Assembly (NCBI RefSeq): GCF_014773385.1 | Contig: NZ_JACXAI010000002.1 | Span: 62,001 to 126,000, forward strand | Reading direction: 5' to 3' | Length of the DNA stretch: 64,000 nt | DNA from: Metabacillus arenae | Lineage (GTDB): Bacteria; Bacillota; Bacilli; Bacillales; Bacillaceae | In this document: positions 49,757 through 59,365 of the stretch, one piece after another | Position numbering within the stretch: position 1 is the stretch's first letter | Layout of the letters: the number at the start of each line of letters is the position of its first letter | Translations under genes and position numbers: made by a program | The notes under the pieces: model-generated | Databases searched by the model: none | Told to the model about the DNA's origin: nothing | Seen by the model: only the letters and a program-made list of their open reading frames with translations

Positions 49757-52600
49757 CTAATTTCCTTGAGTTAATGCACTTGTTAAAATACGTTCTTGTT
49801 CTTTTTTATGGACATTCGGATCACCTTCTGCTGTACTTGATCTTCTTCTGCGCCCGATGTACTCGACTTTCACACCTTCAGAAGCAATTTCTTGCAGTTT
49901 TGGTTGAATGTATGTCCAAGCACCCATATTTTGCGGCTCCTCTTGCACCCATACAATTTCTTTAAGTGAAGGATATCGCTTAAGGATTGCTTCAATTTTT
50001 TTCTTAGGGAATGGATAAAGCTCTTCTACACGTATCATGTGCAGCCAATCTGGCTTCTCATCCATAGAGTTAAGCTTATCTGATAAATCAATTCCAATTT
50101 TACCGCTGCTTAAAACGATCCGTTTAATATTTTCAGCATTTTCTACTAAGCTAGCCTGTTCAAGAACTGGCTTAAATACCCCTTCGCTTAATTCTTGAAC
50201 TTCTGATAACGTATTTGGATTTCTTAATAAGCTCTTTGGAGTCATGATAACTAATGGTCTTACTTCTTCACGTTTCAATATTTTAGCTTGTCTGCGCAAA
50301 ATATGGAAGTATTGAGCAGCACTAGTAAGGTTTGCAACCGTCCAGTTATTTTCAGCAGCTAATTGTAAAAAACGCTCCATCCGGCCGCTTGAATGCTCTG
50401 GACCCTGTCCTTCATAACCGTGCGGGAGAAGCATTACTAGACCTGATTTTTGCCCCCATTTCGCTCTTCCTGCAGCAATGAATTGATCAAAGAAGACTTG
50501 GGCTACGTTGGCAAAATCGCCGTATTGCGCTTCCCATAGTACTAATGTTTCTGGAGCAAAAACGTTATAACCATATTCAAACCCAATAACTGAGCCTTCT
50601 GATAATGGACTGTTATGAACAGCAAATGATGCTTTTGACTTTTCTAACATATGAAGAGGAGAATAAGCTGCCCCCGATTTGCTATCATGAAGCATAATAT
50701 TACGTTGAGCAAAAGTTCCTCTCTCTGAGTCTTGACCAGTAAGTCTAATAGGGGTTCCCTCAGCAAGGATCGAAGCAAACGCAAGTGTTTCAGCCAAAGC
50801 CCATTCCACTTTTCGATCATCTTCGAAAACTTTTGCCCTGCGCTCGAGAATCTTTTTTAGCTTTCCGAATACATTGAATCCATCCGGCCAAGTGACAAGC
50901 TGTTTGTTGAATTGGTTTAATGTCTCAACATCTACCTTTGTTTCCAACTGCGGGAATCCGTTCAATATCGGCGCCGGCATTTGAATATCATGAACTTCAT
51001 GAACTCTTTTATCAGGTACTTTCTTATAGGATGTATCCATCTTGTATTGAATCTCTTGATCGATTTCTTCAATCTCTTCCTTTTTAATAATCTTTGCTTC
51101 TTCAAGAGTTTTTGCATAGATTTCTCTTACTGTCGGATGCTTCCTTATTTTCTCATAAGTTGTTGGCTGTGTTGTTGAAGGTTCATCCATTTCATTGTGC
51201 CCAAAACGGCGATATCCGATTAGATCAATTAAGAAATCCTTATTAAATTTTTTCCGATATTCTACAGCCATATGAACCGCTGCAAGACAGGCTTCCGGAT
51301 CATCTGCATTTACATGCACGATTGGTATTTCATATCCCTTTGCAAGGTCACTTGCATATTTTGTTGATCTGGAATCCATACTTTCTGTTGTAAATCCAAT
51401 CATGTTATTGGCTATTATATGAATCGTTCCCCCAACTTGGTATCCTGTTAAACCGCTTAAATTAAGAGTTTCTGCGACAATTCCTTCTCCAGGAAAAGCA
51501 GCATCTCCGTGAATTAAAATGGCTAGTGATTTGTTAACATCTTGTTTGGGAAATCCATTTTCAAAACGGTCTTCTTGAGCTGCTCTTGTGTAGCCTTCAA
51601 CAATCGGGTCAACGAATTCTAAATGACTTGGGTTATTGGCTAAAGTTAAGCGAGTCCGGGTTGTGCTTTCGTCTTTAATTTGACGGTCAGCACCCAAGTG
51701 GTATTTTACGTCCCCACTCCATCCATAGTTGATGCCAATTGAGCCTTCAGAAGGAACAAGATCTTTATTCGGAGCATGCTGAAATTCCGAGAATATGATT
51801 TCATAAGGCTTGCCCAGAACATGAGCGAGCACATTTAATCTTCCTCGGTGAGCCATTCCGATATTTACAGTTTTAGTGCCGGACTCTGCTGACCCGGAAA
51901 TGATTTCATCTAATACAGGGACAAGCATATCCAAGCCTTCAATTGAAAAGCGCTTTTGACCAACAAAGGTACGATGTAGAAATTTCTCAAAACCTTCTAC
52001 CTCTGTTAATCGTTTTAAAATGGCGACCTGTTTTTCTTTAGAATGAGGTTTAAAAATATCACCAGATTCCACCATTTTTTTCAACCAATTTTTTTCCTCA
52101 AAAACATGAACATGCGAAAACTCGAAAGAAAGTGATTTTTTATATACTTCTTTTAAATAACAAATTGCTTCATAACCATTTTTTATATCACTTGGTGCAT
52201 CTGGGCATAATACTTGTGCAGGAATTCCGGTTAAATCCTGCTCAGATAATTGATAGTCTTCTAGACGTAAAAACTCTTTTTTATCTTCCCATTTTTCAAG
52301 CGGGTAGATTGAAGCGTTTAGGTGGCCGTAAATCCTAATATCTTCTGCAAGCTTAACGGCAGATGCGATTTTTTGAATCTTTTCAGCAGACGTTTGCAGT
52401 CCTGCCATCTCTTGGCTATAAGAAATTGTCTCTCCTTTTGTTTGAGGAGGACCATCAAGTTGATCAAACATTTCTTTAAGATCAGGGTCAATCGATTCTG
52501 GGTCTTTAAGATAATGATCGTACACCTCCATCACATAGCCGAGGTTAGGACCATGAAAGTCTTCCCAGGTTACCTTTTGCTTTGTAGAAATTTGCGACAT
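49757..52600 (-). CDS. odhA: 2-oxoglutarate dehydrogenase E1 (thiamine-dependent)
   Basis: A 947-residue TCA-cycle E1 subunit. The N-terminal E2-binding peptide includes [23 protein letters not shown]-binding motif [20 protein letters not shown] lies near residue 365, [18 protein letters not shown] precedes it, and the transketolase-like beta domain has [16 protein letters not shown] and [10 protein letters not shown]. The size agrees with Bacillus OdhA. It has a long leader with a sigma-A-like promoter and a cre-like box. The order odhA-odhB is conserved. Confidence 0.96.
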   Translation of the reverse strand: MSQISTKQKVTWEDFHGPNLGYVMEVYDHYLKDPESIDPDLKEMFDQLDGPPQTKGETISYSQEMAGLQTSAEKIQKIASAVKLAEDIRIYGHLNASIYPLEKWEDKKEFLRLEDYQLSEQDLTGIPAQVLCPDAPSDIKNGYEAICYLKEVYKKSLSFEFSHVHVFEEKNWLKKMVESGDIFKPHSKEKQVAILKRLTEVEGFEKFLHRTFVGQKRFSIEGLDMLVPVLDEIISGSAESGTKTVNIGMAHRGRLNVLAHVLGKPYEIIFSEFQHAPNKDLVPSEGSIGINYGWSGDVKYHLGADRQIKDESTTRTRLTLANNPSHLEFVDPIVEGYTRAAQEDRFENGFPKQDVNKSLAILIHGDAAFPGEGIVAETLNLSGLTGYQVGGTIHIIANNMIGFTTESMDSRSTKYASDLAKGYEIPIVHVNADDPEACLAAVHMAVEYRKKFNKDFLIDLIGYRRFGHNEMDEPSTTQPTTYEKIRKHPTVREIYAKTLEEAKIIKKEEIEEIDQEIQYKMDTSYKKVPDKRVHEVHDIQMPAPILNGFPQLETKVDVETLNQFNKQLVTWPDGFNVFGKLKKILERRAKVFEDDRKVEWALAETLAFASILAEGTPIRLTGQDSERGTFAQRNIMLHDSKSGAAYSPLHMLEKSKASFAVHNSPLSEGSVIGFEYGYNVFAPETLVLWEAQYGDFANVAQVFFDQFIAAGRAKWGQKSGLVMLLPHGYEGQGPEHSSGRMERFLQLAAENNWTVANLTSAAQYFHILRRQAKILKREEVRPLVIMTPKSLLRNPNTLSEVQELSEGVFKPVLEQASLVENAENIKRIVLSSGKIGIDLSDKLNSMDEKPDWLHMIRVEELYPFPKKKIEAILKRYPSLKEIVWVQEEPQNMGAWTYIQPKLQEIASEGVKVEYIGRRRRSSTAEGDPNVHKKEQERILTSALTQGN

Positions 52601-52693
52601 TGTACAATACCCCCAACTACCATAATCAAAATGTTATTTCCAGCATATTATCGTAATATATTTTTTCTTCTAAATAAGATTAGAAGAATTGAA

Positions 52694-52707
52694 TAAAAAC
52701 GCTTCCA
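52694..52707 (-). promoter_or_regulatory. cre-like box in the odhA leader
   Basis: On the minus strand TGGAAGCGTTTTTA matches TGWAANCGNTNWCA at 12 of 14 positions. Lying downstream of the proposed start site, it could act as a CcpA roadblock; odhAB is glucose-repressed in B. subtilis. Confidence 0.5.
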
Positions 52708-52800
52708 AGATCTATTTTAACATCCTTTACCCTAACTTTCCAAGCGGTTTATGAAGAATTTTTAAAATCATACTGAAAAACAAAAAATTTAAATGTTTTC

Positions 52801-52828
52801 TAAATATGGAAAAGTCGAAATTTGTCAA
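52801..52828 (-). promoter_or_regulatory. Candidate odhA promoter
   Basis: On the minus strand a perfect TTGACA, 16 bp, TATTTA. The start codon is about 200 bases downstream, giving a long leader. Confidence 0.45.
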
Positions 52829-53449
52829 CAAAAAACGCTTTCCCAAGTATAATTTATAAGAAGAGCCTCTTGAGAAAACCAATTTTTCTCGTATGGATAG
52901 ATGGGATTTGTTACCTTAAAAGCTGATTAGGCCAGTAATGAGACAACATGTAAAAACTTTAATCAATTTAATTTATTTGAAACTCCTAAAATCAGTGAAA
53001 GAGTTGATTTCTTTTTAAAAAGAATCTTTAGAGGAATAATCCCTTGGCAGAACATACTTTCATCTACTGCAAATCATGCTTAACTTTACCAGCCAATTTT
53101 GGCTTACCCCTGATGGACCACTCTTAATGAAAAGTAGTACAATTACTTTCCATTCCTTTAATGAATGAAAAGCGCAGGCATTAGTCCGATCGGCGACAAG
53201 CTTGTGAAGATCCGGCAGAAAGGTTGTTCTTTCACCTATTTGTCGGCTTGGCATATTACTCAAGTGGCCGATAGCGCAAGGAGATGGAAAACAAAGAAAT
53301 GAGGTAGTGCCTCGAACAGCCTAGGTTGAGCCTCTCGAAAGGCTGTTTTTCCCTTGGAGGATTGGCTTGTGCTTAAGTCAAGCTAGGCGGGCCGGAGCTA
53401 GACAACGAAACTTACTTTAATACATTAACTAAATTACACTTTTTGAAAC

Positions 53450-53484
53450 AAAAAAAAGAGCCCTATAAAATTTTAGGCGGCTCC
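53450..53484 (-). terminator. Rho-independent terminator after the VWA gene
   Basis: GAGCC pairs with GGCTC around an AT-rich loop, followed by nine Ts on the minus strand. It abuts the VWA gene stop codon. Confidence 0.75.
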
Positions 53485-55404
53485 TTAATAAATGCTTTTT
53501 TGTAATAATTTTTTTAATAAAGGAAAAAGGACTTCAGGTAATTCTTCAATTCTTTCGACTAGAATACTATACTTACCATAAATATTTTGAATCGTTTTCA
53601 CTTGACATTCATCTATATTTTCATTTGCAAGAAAAATATTTATTACTTCAATTCCTTGCTTTCTTGCTGATACAACTGCTTCATGTGTATCCACAATTCC
53701 ATTTTGTTCATAATTCATAGCTGCAGGTTCACCGTCTGAGAAAACGAGCAAAAACTTTTGCTTTTCGCTGCGCTCCCTCAATTGTTTTGTCATATGGCGG
53801 ATTGCATATCCATCCCGATTATCTTCTTCAGGTAGAAGCTGCATAATTTCAGGTCCAGATGACCGGATTAAAGATGTTGTAAAAGGTACGACAGGATAAA
53901 AATAATTCGGTTGTTTTGTTTCGGTTGCACCATTTGTATCCTCCCAAAAACCGATGACCTGATGAACAACCTGGACAGATTTTAATGCCTCATGAAAAAG
54001 TGTGATTCCAAGCTTGGTTTGCTCCATTTTATCAAACATGGAGGCTGAACAATCAACGAGCAAAGTAAAGACAGCATCTATCTGACTTGAAGGAGATTGC
54101 TTTTTATAAAATAATCTTGGATTATCATCTGTTAAAACCCGAAGCAATTTCTTGTTTAGTCTGCCCACATGCAAATCTGTTCTAGGAAGGTTTTTTTTAT
54201 GCTCCAATGTTTTTTGGATCATTTGCTTTAATTTTTTTTGATAAACTGCGATTTCCTTTCTATGTTGGGAATATTGTTCTATCTCACCTTTTGCTGGCGG
54301 TTGTGGTTTTTTAAAAACTGGGTAGGCAAAACGATTTTCTTTACCAAATTGTTCACTGCCTCCCTCTTTAGCTTCAGACTCAATTGACTCCATTGCTTCC
54401 ATTTTAGAGAAATCATGATTAGAAGATTGCTTTGAAGACCCTTGAACAACCCCTAAAGCTTGATCTCCATCATCACCCTCACGGACCCCCTCTCCTAATA
54501 GGTCCGTTTTTGCACCATGTTCAAGATCAAATTGGAGGAAACTTTTTGAAGGGGCATTCGTTTCACGATGCCATGTCGGCATTTTTTCTTCATTAATATC
54601 CTCATCGCCTTTTTTTTGGTCAGCAAGGGTATCATCATGATCCAGTTTAGATGTCCGCTTAAGATCATCAAAAGTTAATCCTTCTTCAATCAAATGATAA
54701 TCAATATCTGGGAGAAAAAAATAAGTGTTTAACATATCCTTTTCTAGTACTTCATCCATTACTTCTGCTATTTCTAAGGTAATCTTCACATTTTCATCTG
54801 TTGAGTTAGAATCAAACACTTTAATAAGCTGATTCTCCAGAAAAGAATATGTTAAATTAATTGAATTTGAAATATCAGGGATTTCCTCGAGCGGAGACTG
54901 AGTTGTTAATTTTAGAAACAATGCACAAAATAATGCATCGGTATGAATACTTCTCTCTAAATTGATCGTTAATTGAGTACGAAAGTGTTTGCGCAGCATT
55001 TGACGCCGATTATCAAAAATACGTTTTGTACCAGGTCTTTCCTTTTTGCATACTTCTTCTAATCTTATATCTTCAACTAGCATGAAAAGCTGTTTGGCAA
55101 AGCTATTTACTTTAAGGCTTCTGACCTTTGATAAGTAGGATTGAATCGTATTAAAATCACTATTATAGTAACTGCCAATTGATCTTAAAAACACATCGCT
55201 TTTCAGACCATCTTCTGTATTTTCTGGTGTTCTGTGATCCCAAAAATGGCTGAGATATATTTTTCGGTCTAATGGATTGTAGTAGGAATGAACACTATAT
55301 TCAACCTCGACAGACTCACTTTTAGTTAACGTTTTAACAAGATCAGACAATTCCATAAATAAAAAAGAGTCAATCTGACTATCGTTAAATTTAATAAATT
55401 TCAT
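53485..55404 (-). CDS. yojO: VWA-domain protein (YojO), partner of a MoxR-type ATPase
   Basis: A 639-residue soluble protein. An N-terminal helical domain of about 250 residues is followed by a polar, acidic linker (about 255-370) and a C-terminal von Willebrand A domain whose MIDAS motif is VDCSASMFDKM near residue 452, with FSDGEPAAMN near 570. Together with the adjacent AAA+ ATPase this makes a NorD/CobT-like pair that remodels or inserts metal into a client enzyme. The client is not known in Bacillus. It starts ten bases after yojN ends, with GAGGGG upstream. Confidence 0.88.
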   Translation of the reverse strand: MKFIKFNDSQIDSFLFMELSDLVKTLTKSESVEVEYSVHSYYNPLDRKIYLSHFWDHRTPENTEDGLKSDVFLRSIGSYYNSDFNTIQSYLSKVRSLKVNSFAKQLFMLVEDIRLEEVCKKERPGTKRIFDNRRQMLRKHFRTQLTINLERSIHTDALFCALFLKLTTQSPLEEIPDISNSINLTYSFLENQLIKVFDSNSTDENVKITLEIAEVMDEVLEKDMLNTYFFLPDIDYHLIEEGLTFDDLKRTSKLDHDDTLADQKKGDEDINEEKMPTWHRETNAPSKSFLQFDLEHGAKTDLLGEGVREGDDGDQALGVVQGSSKQSSNHDFSKMEAMESIESEAKEGGSEQFGKENRFAYPVFKKPQPPAKGEIEQYSQHRKEIAVYQKKLKQMIQKTLEHKKNLPRTDLHVGRLNKKLLRVLTDDNPRLFYKKQSPSSQIDAVFTLLVDCSASMFDKMEQTKLGITLFHEALKSVQVVHQVIGFWEDTNGATETKQPNYFYPVVPFTTSLIRSSGPEIMQLLPEEDNRDGYAIRHMTKQLRERSEKQKFLLVFSDGEPAAMNYEQNGIVDTHEAVVSARKQGIEVINIFLANENIDECQVKTIQNIYGKYSILVERIEELPEVLFPLLKKLLQKSIY

Positions 55405-55414
55405 TTATTGCCCC

Positions 55415-56302
55415 TCACTCAAATAGTGTTTCGGCTATATTTCGAACGGCTGCTTTTTCCCTATCATCTTCTAGTTTATCAATTATTCCTCGTTCAATAG
55501 CTCTTAAAGGAGGTAAATATTGAGCTAAATCACATGTATCTAATAAGGCGCGGATAGATGCAGCTTCTTCAGAAACTTGTCCATTTTGCACTTGTGTAAT
55601 AAGGTCTGATGAAAGGGTAACAAACTGATTTAATAGCTTTTCATTTTGTAATTTAGATTGCTCAGATAAAACCGTTTTTAATTGACCTCCTTGAATATAC
55701 GGAACTTCAATCACAACGAAACGATTTTTCAATGCTTCATTTAAAGGAACAGTTCCTACATAGCCTTCATTTATTGCTGCAATTACTCCAAATCCTTCTA
55801 TTGCACGAACGACCTCACCCGTAAATGGATTTGTTATCATTTTTCGATAATCTAAGACACCATTTAAGATTGGGAGTGTTTCTGGTTTAGCCATGTTGAT
55901 TTCATCAATATATAGCAAATGGCCTTTTTCCATCGCTTTAATTACAGGACCTGAAACAAACTCAATTGAAGTCCTGCTTTCATTTGAATGGATCGTTTTG
56001 TAGCCAATTAAAGCCTCTGCATCCAGGTCAACAGAACAATTGATACTATGCATGGGCTGGACAAAAACCTGTGATAATGTTTCAGCAAGCTTTGTTTTTC
56101 CAGATCCGGTTGGACCTTTTAATAATACATTTTTTCCAAGAGATAGTGCTATAATCGCATCTGTTAAAACACTCAATTCTGAAGGAGTAAACCCGCCTTT
56201 ACCTATTAACAGGGTTTCTTCCTCGTTATATGTTTTTTTTCGTTTTTCGATCTGCTGTAAAATTTCACTTGGCAATTGCAATTGCTCTAGAGAATATGAC
56301 AT
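55415..56302 (-). CDS. yojN: MoxR-family AAA+ ATPase (YojN)
   Basis: A 295-residue AAA+ ATPase. Walker A is [14 protein letters not shown] (near residue 60), Walker B is [12 protein letters not shown], sensor-1 region is [13 protein letters not shown], and the arginine-finger block is [13 protein letters not shown]. The gene pairs with the VWA protein, as norQ with norD or cobS with cobT; such pairs act as metallo-enzyme activation chaperones. The neighbouring SodC-like gene might be a client, but this is only proximity. AAAGGA lies before the ATG. Confidence 0.9.
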   Translation of the reverse strand: MSYSLEQLQLPSEILQQIEKRKKTYNEEETLLIGKGGFTPSELSVLTDAIIALSLGKNVLLKGPTGSGKTKLAETLSQVFVQPMHSINCSVDLDAEALIGYKTIHSNESRTSIEFVSGPVIKAMEKGHLLYIDEINMAKPETLPILNGVLDYRKMITNPFTGEVVRAIEGFGVIAAINEGYVGTVPLNEALKNRFVVIEVPYIQGGQLKTVLSEQSKLQNEKLLNQFVTLSSDLITQVQNGQVSEEAASIRALLDTCDLAQYLPPLRAIERGIIDKLEDDREKAAVRNIAETLFE

Positions 56303-56396
56303 TTATATAATCCTTTCTAGGAACATGTTTCAATTAATTTTCCATTTAAGTAGTATACTAGAAAGTCTTTTTTTCCTCAATGAATAAGTTAAAAAA

Positions 56397-56434
56397 TAAG
56401 GTAGCAGGCACTCCGAGTACCTGGTACCTTATTT
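56397..56434 (-). terminator. GGTACC-type terminator after the SodC-like gene
   Basis: AGGTACCAGGTACT pairs with AGTGCCTGCTACCT (two mismatches), followed by TATTTTT on the minus strand. Confidence 0.7.
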
Positions 56435-56439
56435 GTATT

Positions 56440-57018
56440 TTATCCACTAATTTCACCGCAAATCAATCGTTCTCCTGAATTTCCAGATGGATCTGTGCTG
56501 TAATCGTCAGAATTTTCATGGACGATTAGGGCACTTCCATTCATATCTAATAACGAATTCTCTTTTCCGATTTGCAGTGTTACTTGATCAGCTGTTAAAA
56601 CAACATCTATTTTCCCATCTGCCCCTATTTCTATGTTCGGCAAATCCCCTGCGTGCGGGCCATGAGGGTTTTTAAATCCATGCTCTTTATTGTATGGGTT
56701 AAAATGAGCTCCAGCTGATTCAAAGCTAGGCTTCACACAGCTTGCATTCTCATGAATATGAATAGCTTTTTTACCTGGCGATACATTTTGCAATTGTATT
56801 TCAATTAAAACACCTTCGTTTATTTCATTCATAATCGCTTTCCCAACGATTCTCCCATTTTCATTCATCATTTTAACCTCTAAAGTGTCGACTGTTTGCT
56901 CGACTGCAGCAATACTATCCTTTTCCCCGCTTGAAGCACTTTCCTCTTCATCTACGTTACATCCTGCTATGAAAAGAAGTAGGGAGAGTACTGGGATGAT
57001 CATCTTTTTACCATTCAA
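56440..57018 (-). CDS. yojM: Superoxide-dismutase-like lipoprotein (YojM/SodC)
   Basis: A 192-residue lipoprotein; the lipobox is LFIAGCN, with Cys20 anchoring it to the outer membrane leaflet. The Cu/Zn SOD fold follows: IHIHENASC, AGAHFNPYNKEHG, NPHGPHAGDLPN, and NGSALIVHENSDDY. Bacillus YojM homologues lack some copper ligands and may be inactive or use another metal; here most His positions are present (HIHE, GAHF, HGPHAGD, VHEN). Whether it is active should be tested. Follows yojN in opposite importance but the same strand, with its own terminator. Confidence 0.85.
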   Translation of the reverse strand: MNGKKMIIPVLSLLLFIAGCNVDEEESASSGEKDSIAAVEQTVDTLEVKMMNENGRIVGKAIMNEINEGVLIEIQLQNVSPGKKAIHIHENASCVKPSFESAGAHFNPYNKEHGFKNPHGPHAGDLPNIEIGADGKIDVVLTADQVTLQIGKENSLLDMNGSALIVHENSDDYSTDPSGNSGERLICGEISG

Positions 57019-57101
57019 ATGAAGTTACCTCCCGGCTGTTTTACCAATCATTTTTTCCGAATTAACTGGGAGATATTCTGTCTCTTCTCAAAATTATCTG
57101 T

Positions 57102-57539
57102 TCATTTTTTAAAAGAACTTATCAAGCCAACAAAAGGCATAGTAATCGAAGTTAAAAATAAAATGATGAATGCAAAAAATTCGCCTCCACCGCAGCTATT
57201 TGGATCGCTTTCAACTAATAATGCCAAAATCACATAATAAATAAGATTAGGGAGAATACCGAAAAGACTTATCAGAAATCCATAAAGTGGCTTATATTTT
57301 AAGTGATATTTTGTAAATTTACTAATAAACTTTATCCAATAATTAAAATAAAAAAATGCTACAAATACTAAATAAGCTACTATAATTAAGCCTGGAACCA
57401 TTGGAGAAATATTGATTAACACAAACAAAAAAACAACTAGGATTGCTGCTGAAAGAAATATATATAAAGTGTTTAACAGAAAAAACTTTAGTCCTTGCCT
57501 AAGAATGTCTCCGTTTTGTGGTAAATAAATAGATAGCAT
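57102..57539 (-). CDS. Four-helix integral membrane protein of unknown function
   Basis: A 145-residue protein with about four membrane helices (residues 17-42, 47-70, 85-105, 120-140). A short cysteine loop, PNSCGGGEFF, lies between helices 3 and 4. No family recognised. A palindrome TACATAG-TAATT-CTATGTA lies just upstream of its start and could be a PadR operator, so it probably belongs to the PadR/HAAS regulon upstream. Confidence 0.65.
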   Translation of the reverse strand: MLSIYLPQNGDILRQGLKFFLLNTLYIFLSAAILVVFLFVLINISPMVPGLIIVAYLVFVAFFYFNYWIKFISKFTKYHLKYKPLYGFLISLFGILPNLIYYVILALLVESDPNSCGGGEFFAFIILFLTSITMPFVGLISSFKK

Positions 57540-57550
57540 CTAATTCCTCC

Positions 57551-57569
57551 TACATAGTAATTCTATGTA
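57551..57569. promoter_or_regulatory. Palindromic operator candidate
   Basis: TACATAG-TAATT-CTATGTA, with perfect 7-bp arms. It holds ACAT/ATGT half-sites as many PadR operators do, and it lies 12 bases upstream of the membrane-protein gene start. Confidence 0.5.
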
Positions 57570-57586
57570 TATATACAAAAAAATTT

Positions 57587-58210
57587 TTATAGTGAAAAAC
57601 GCATTCCCAGCTTAACCCCGAGCATTGCCAAAGGATAAAAAAGCAATGTTATAATCACACAAGCAATCATAAATCCTGGGGAAAGCATTGATTCAAACCA
57701 TGGCTTCGGAATGATGTTTGATAATACGCAAGCCATAAGAACAACATTTGGAATTGTAGTGAACAAAATTGTTTTTGGCAGTTCTAGAGTTCCTTTAACA
57801 CCAAATTCTTTACCTAATTGATATCCAACAAACAGCCAAAACCCGGCATAGCCAAATAATATAAACCAGTTAACTGCTGCTAGTGCCTCCCAAATAGAAA
57901 CGAAATAACCACTATGTCTGCAAAAAGTTAAGAATGCTCCTGCCGCAAAAAAACAGCCGTTAACGAATACAAACCAACTCCTAATTTTTTCCGGCACGAT
58001 TTGTTTCTTTTTATAAAGATTAACAATTTCATCAACGCTTCCAATACTAGTTAAAATTCGTTCAATTGGTTCCTTTGTTTCTAGATGCTTTATTAAAATA
58101 TGTTCACGATAATCAGTTATAATTTCATTTATATGTTTGATTTTTTTATAATTTAATTCTTTTTCTAGGTCAATCAACCACTTTTCAAGCAGGAGTTCAT
58201 CCATTTTCAT
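57587..58210 (-). CDS. HAAS-domain membrane protein, PadR partner
   Basis: A 207-residue protein. The N-terminal 75 residues form a helical HAAS-like domain (WLIDLEKELNYKKIKHINEI, ERILTSIGSVDEIVNLYKKK) typical of proteins that pair with PadR regulators. Four or five membrane helices follow. The gene overlaps padR by 14 bases, so the two are translated together. HAAS proteins are thought to sense a membrane signal and relay it to PadR. The signal is unknown. Confidence 0.75.
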   Translation of the reverse strand: MKMDELLLEKWLIDLEKELNYKKIKHINEIITDYREHILIKHLETKEPIERILTSIGSVDEIVNLYKKKQIVPEKIRSWFVFVNGCFFAAGAFLTFCRHSGYFVSIWEALAAVNWFILFGYAGFWLFVGYQLGKEFGVKGTLELPKTILFTTIPNVVLMACVLSNIIPKPWFESMLSPGFMIACVIITLLFYPLAMLGVKLGMRFSL

Positions 58211-58532
58211 TGTTAATCACCTTGTTTATCATGCTCACAAATTTCGTCCATTCACTAGTTTTTTTCTGCAGTAATAACTTTCCATCATTTGTTACTTTGT
58301 AATATTTTCTTGCTGGACCTTTCTCCATATCCATCCAATAGGAAGAAATGTATCCTTGATTTTCTAACTTGTGAAGCGCAGGATATAATGTACCTTCTTT
58401 TAATAAGAGTTGTTGATCTGTCGACTTTTCCATCTCTTTGACAATTTCATAACCATACATATCTTTCTTTGAAAGGACTTGTAATACAATTAAAGAAGTG
58501 CTTCCTTTTACCAGCTCTCGATCAAACATCAT
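58197..58532 (-). CDS. PadR-family transcriptional regulator
   Basis: A 111-residue PadR-type winged helix. GSTSLIVLQVLSKKDMYGYE is the first helix, LKEGTLYPALHKLENQGYIS is the recognition block, and RKYYKVTNDGKLLLQ is the wing with the conserved Tyr-Tyr. It lies at the head of the operon with the HAAS gene. A dyad (GGTATATATAGTATAG, about 58551-58566) overlaps its promoter and may be an autoregulatory site. Confidence 0.88.
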   Translation of the reverse strand: MMFDRELVKGSTSLIVLQVLSKKDMYGYEIVKEMEKSTDQQLLLKEGTLYPALHKLENQGYISSYWMDMEKGPARKYYKVTNDGKLLLQKKTSEWTKFVSMINKVINNENG

Positions 58533-58639
58533 TTCACCTACCTAGAATTAAAAGGTATATATAGTATAGCATTCCCTTTACGAAAAAGGAAAGAAAGAAA
58601 TGTGCAATCGCTTTGAATAGTTTTAGAGGTGAAAATTGT

Positions 58640-58672
58640 AAAAAAGTCCGAATGAGGGATTCGGACTTTTTT
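58640..58672 (-). terminator. Rho-independent terminator
   Basis: AAAAAGTCCGAAT pairs with ATTCGGACTTTTT around a short loop. It lies downstream of the SRPBCC gene stop and upstream of the PadR gene. Confidence 0.85.
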
Positions 58673-58795
58673 ACATGATTTATTAAGATTTAGCTATTTT
58701 ATATCAATTACCCCACCCTGAAAAAGTTTGATATCAAGATAACCCACTCAGTTCACCTTTTTAGAAAAAGTCGTTAAGGTTGACACAGAGAAGCT

Positions 58796-59233
58796 TTATA
58801 TCTGTTCAAGTATGTCCTTAATTTTTTTCAAGTCTTTTTTGTTAGCTCTTTTCATCATGAAGGACATAAACGGAGTAAAAAGCTTTGAAAAACCTGTCGG
58901 ATTCCCTTTGTTCCGTAATGTCATTAATGTAATATTGTTGTCAATAGCTTTCCATGTGTAGGTTGTCTCCATTGGAATTGGTCCATCTGCGGTTCTCATG
59001 ACAAGTTTTTGACTTGGGATTAGTTCTCCAATTTCGTAAACATATTCAAGTTGTCGTCCTAGGAATTGTGCTTTGAATGCGATACGAGAACCAGTTGTCA
59101 ACGGCTTATTCGTTTGCCATTCTGCTGAACGAATATTTACATACCATTTCGGCGCATTATCAGGATTAGCGGCATACTCAGAAACTTTGTCAAGAGAACA
59201 TCGAATTTTTACTTCTGTAAAAACGTCTACCAT
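58796..59233 (-). CDS. SRPBCC (START-like) family protein
   Basis: A 145-residue soluble protein of the polyketide cyclase/START-like fold. The start (FTEVKIRCSLDKVSEYAANP DNAPKWY) and the central beta strands (EYVYEIGELIPSQKLVM) fit the SRPBCC superfamily, and the C-terminal helix is basic (MKRANKKDLKKIKDIL). These proteins bind hydrophobic ligands in a cavity. Ligand is unknown. It lies alone between terminator and ArsR-SRPBCC fusion. Confidence 0.75.
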   Translation of the reverse strand: MVDVFTEVKIRCSLDKVSEYAANPDNAPKWYVNIRSAEWQTNKPLTTGSRIAFKAQFLGRQLEYVYEIGELIPSQKLVMRTADGPIPMETTYTWKAIDNNITLMTLRNKGNPTGFSKLFTPFMSFMMKRANKKDLKKIKDILEQI

Positions 59234-59365
59234 TGTTTTTTATGAACCTCCAATTTTTTTAACCAATGTTTAAACAATCATATATTGAAACCTTTGACAT
59301 CTCCTACAAAATTCCGGTTAAGTTGCATGAATAACCCTTCACCGTTTTCCAGTAACTCTGTGTCA

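Larger units (their letters stand above)
52601..53484. other. Long intergenic region upstream of odhA
   Basis: Contains the odhA promoter, two cre-like boxes (52694-52707 and a weaker one at 52829-52842), and then about 350 bases (53041-53410) of GC-richer sequence with a plus-strand hairpin AACAGCCT/AGGCTGTT followed by TTTT (about 53315-53350). That patch may be a repeat or an unrecognised RNA. The yojO terminator ends the region. Confidence 0.5.

Noticed and set aside
53060-53263. 67-residue minus-strand ORF
   Set aside because: No ribosome site, isolated, and overlapped by another frame on the other strand; treated as part of an unexplained patch rather than a gene.
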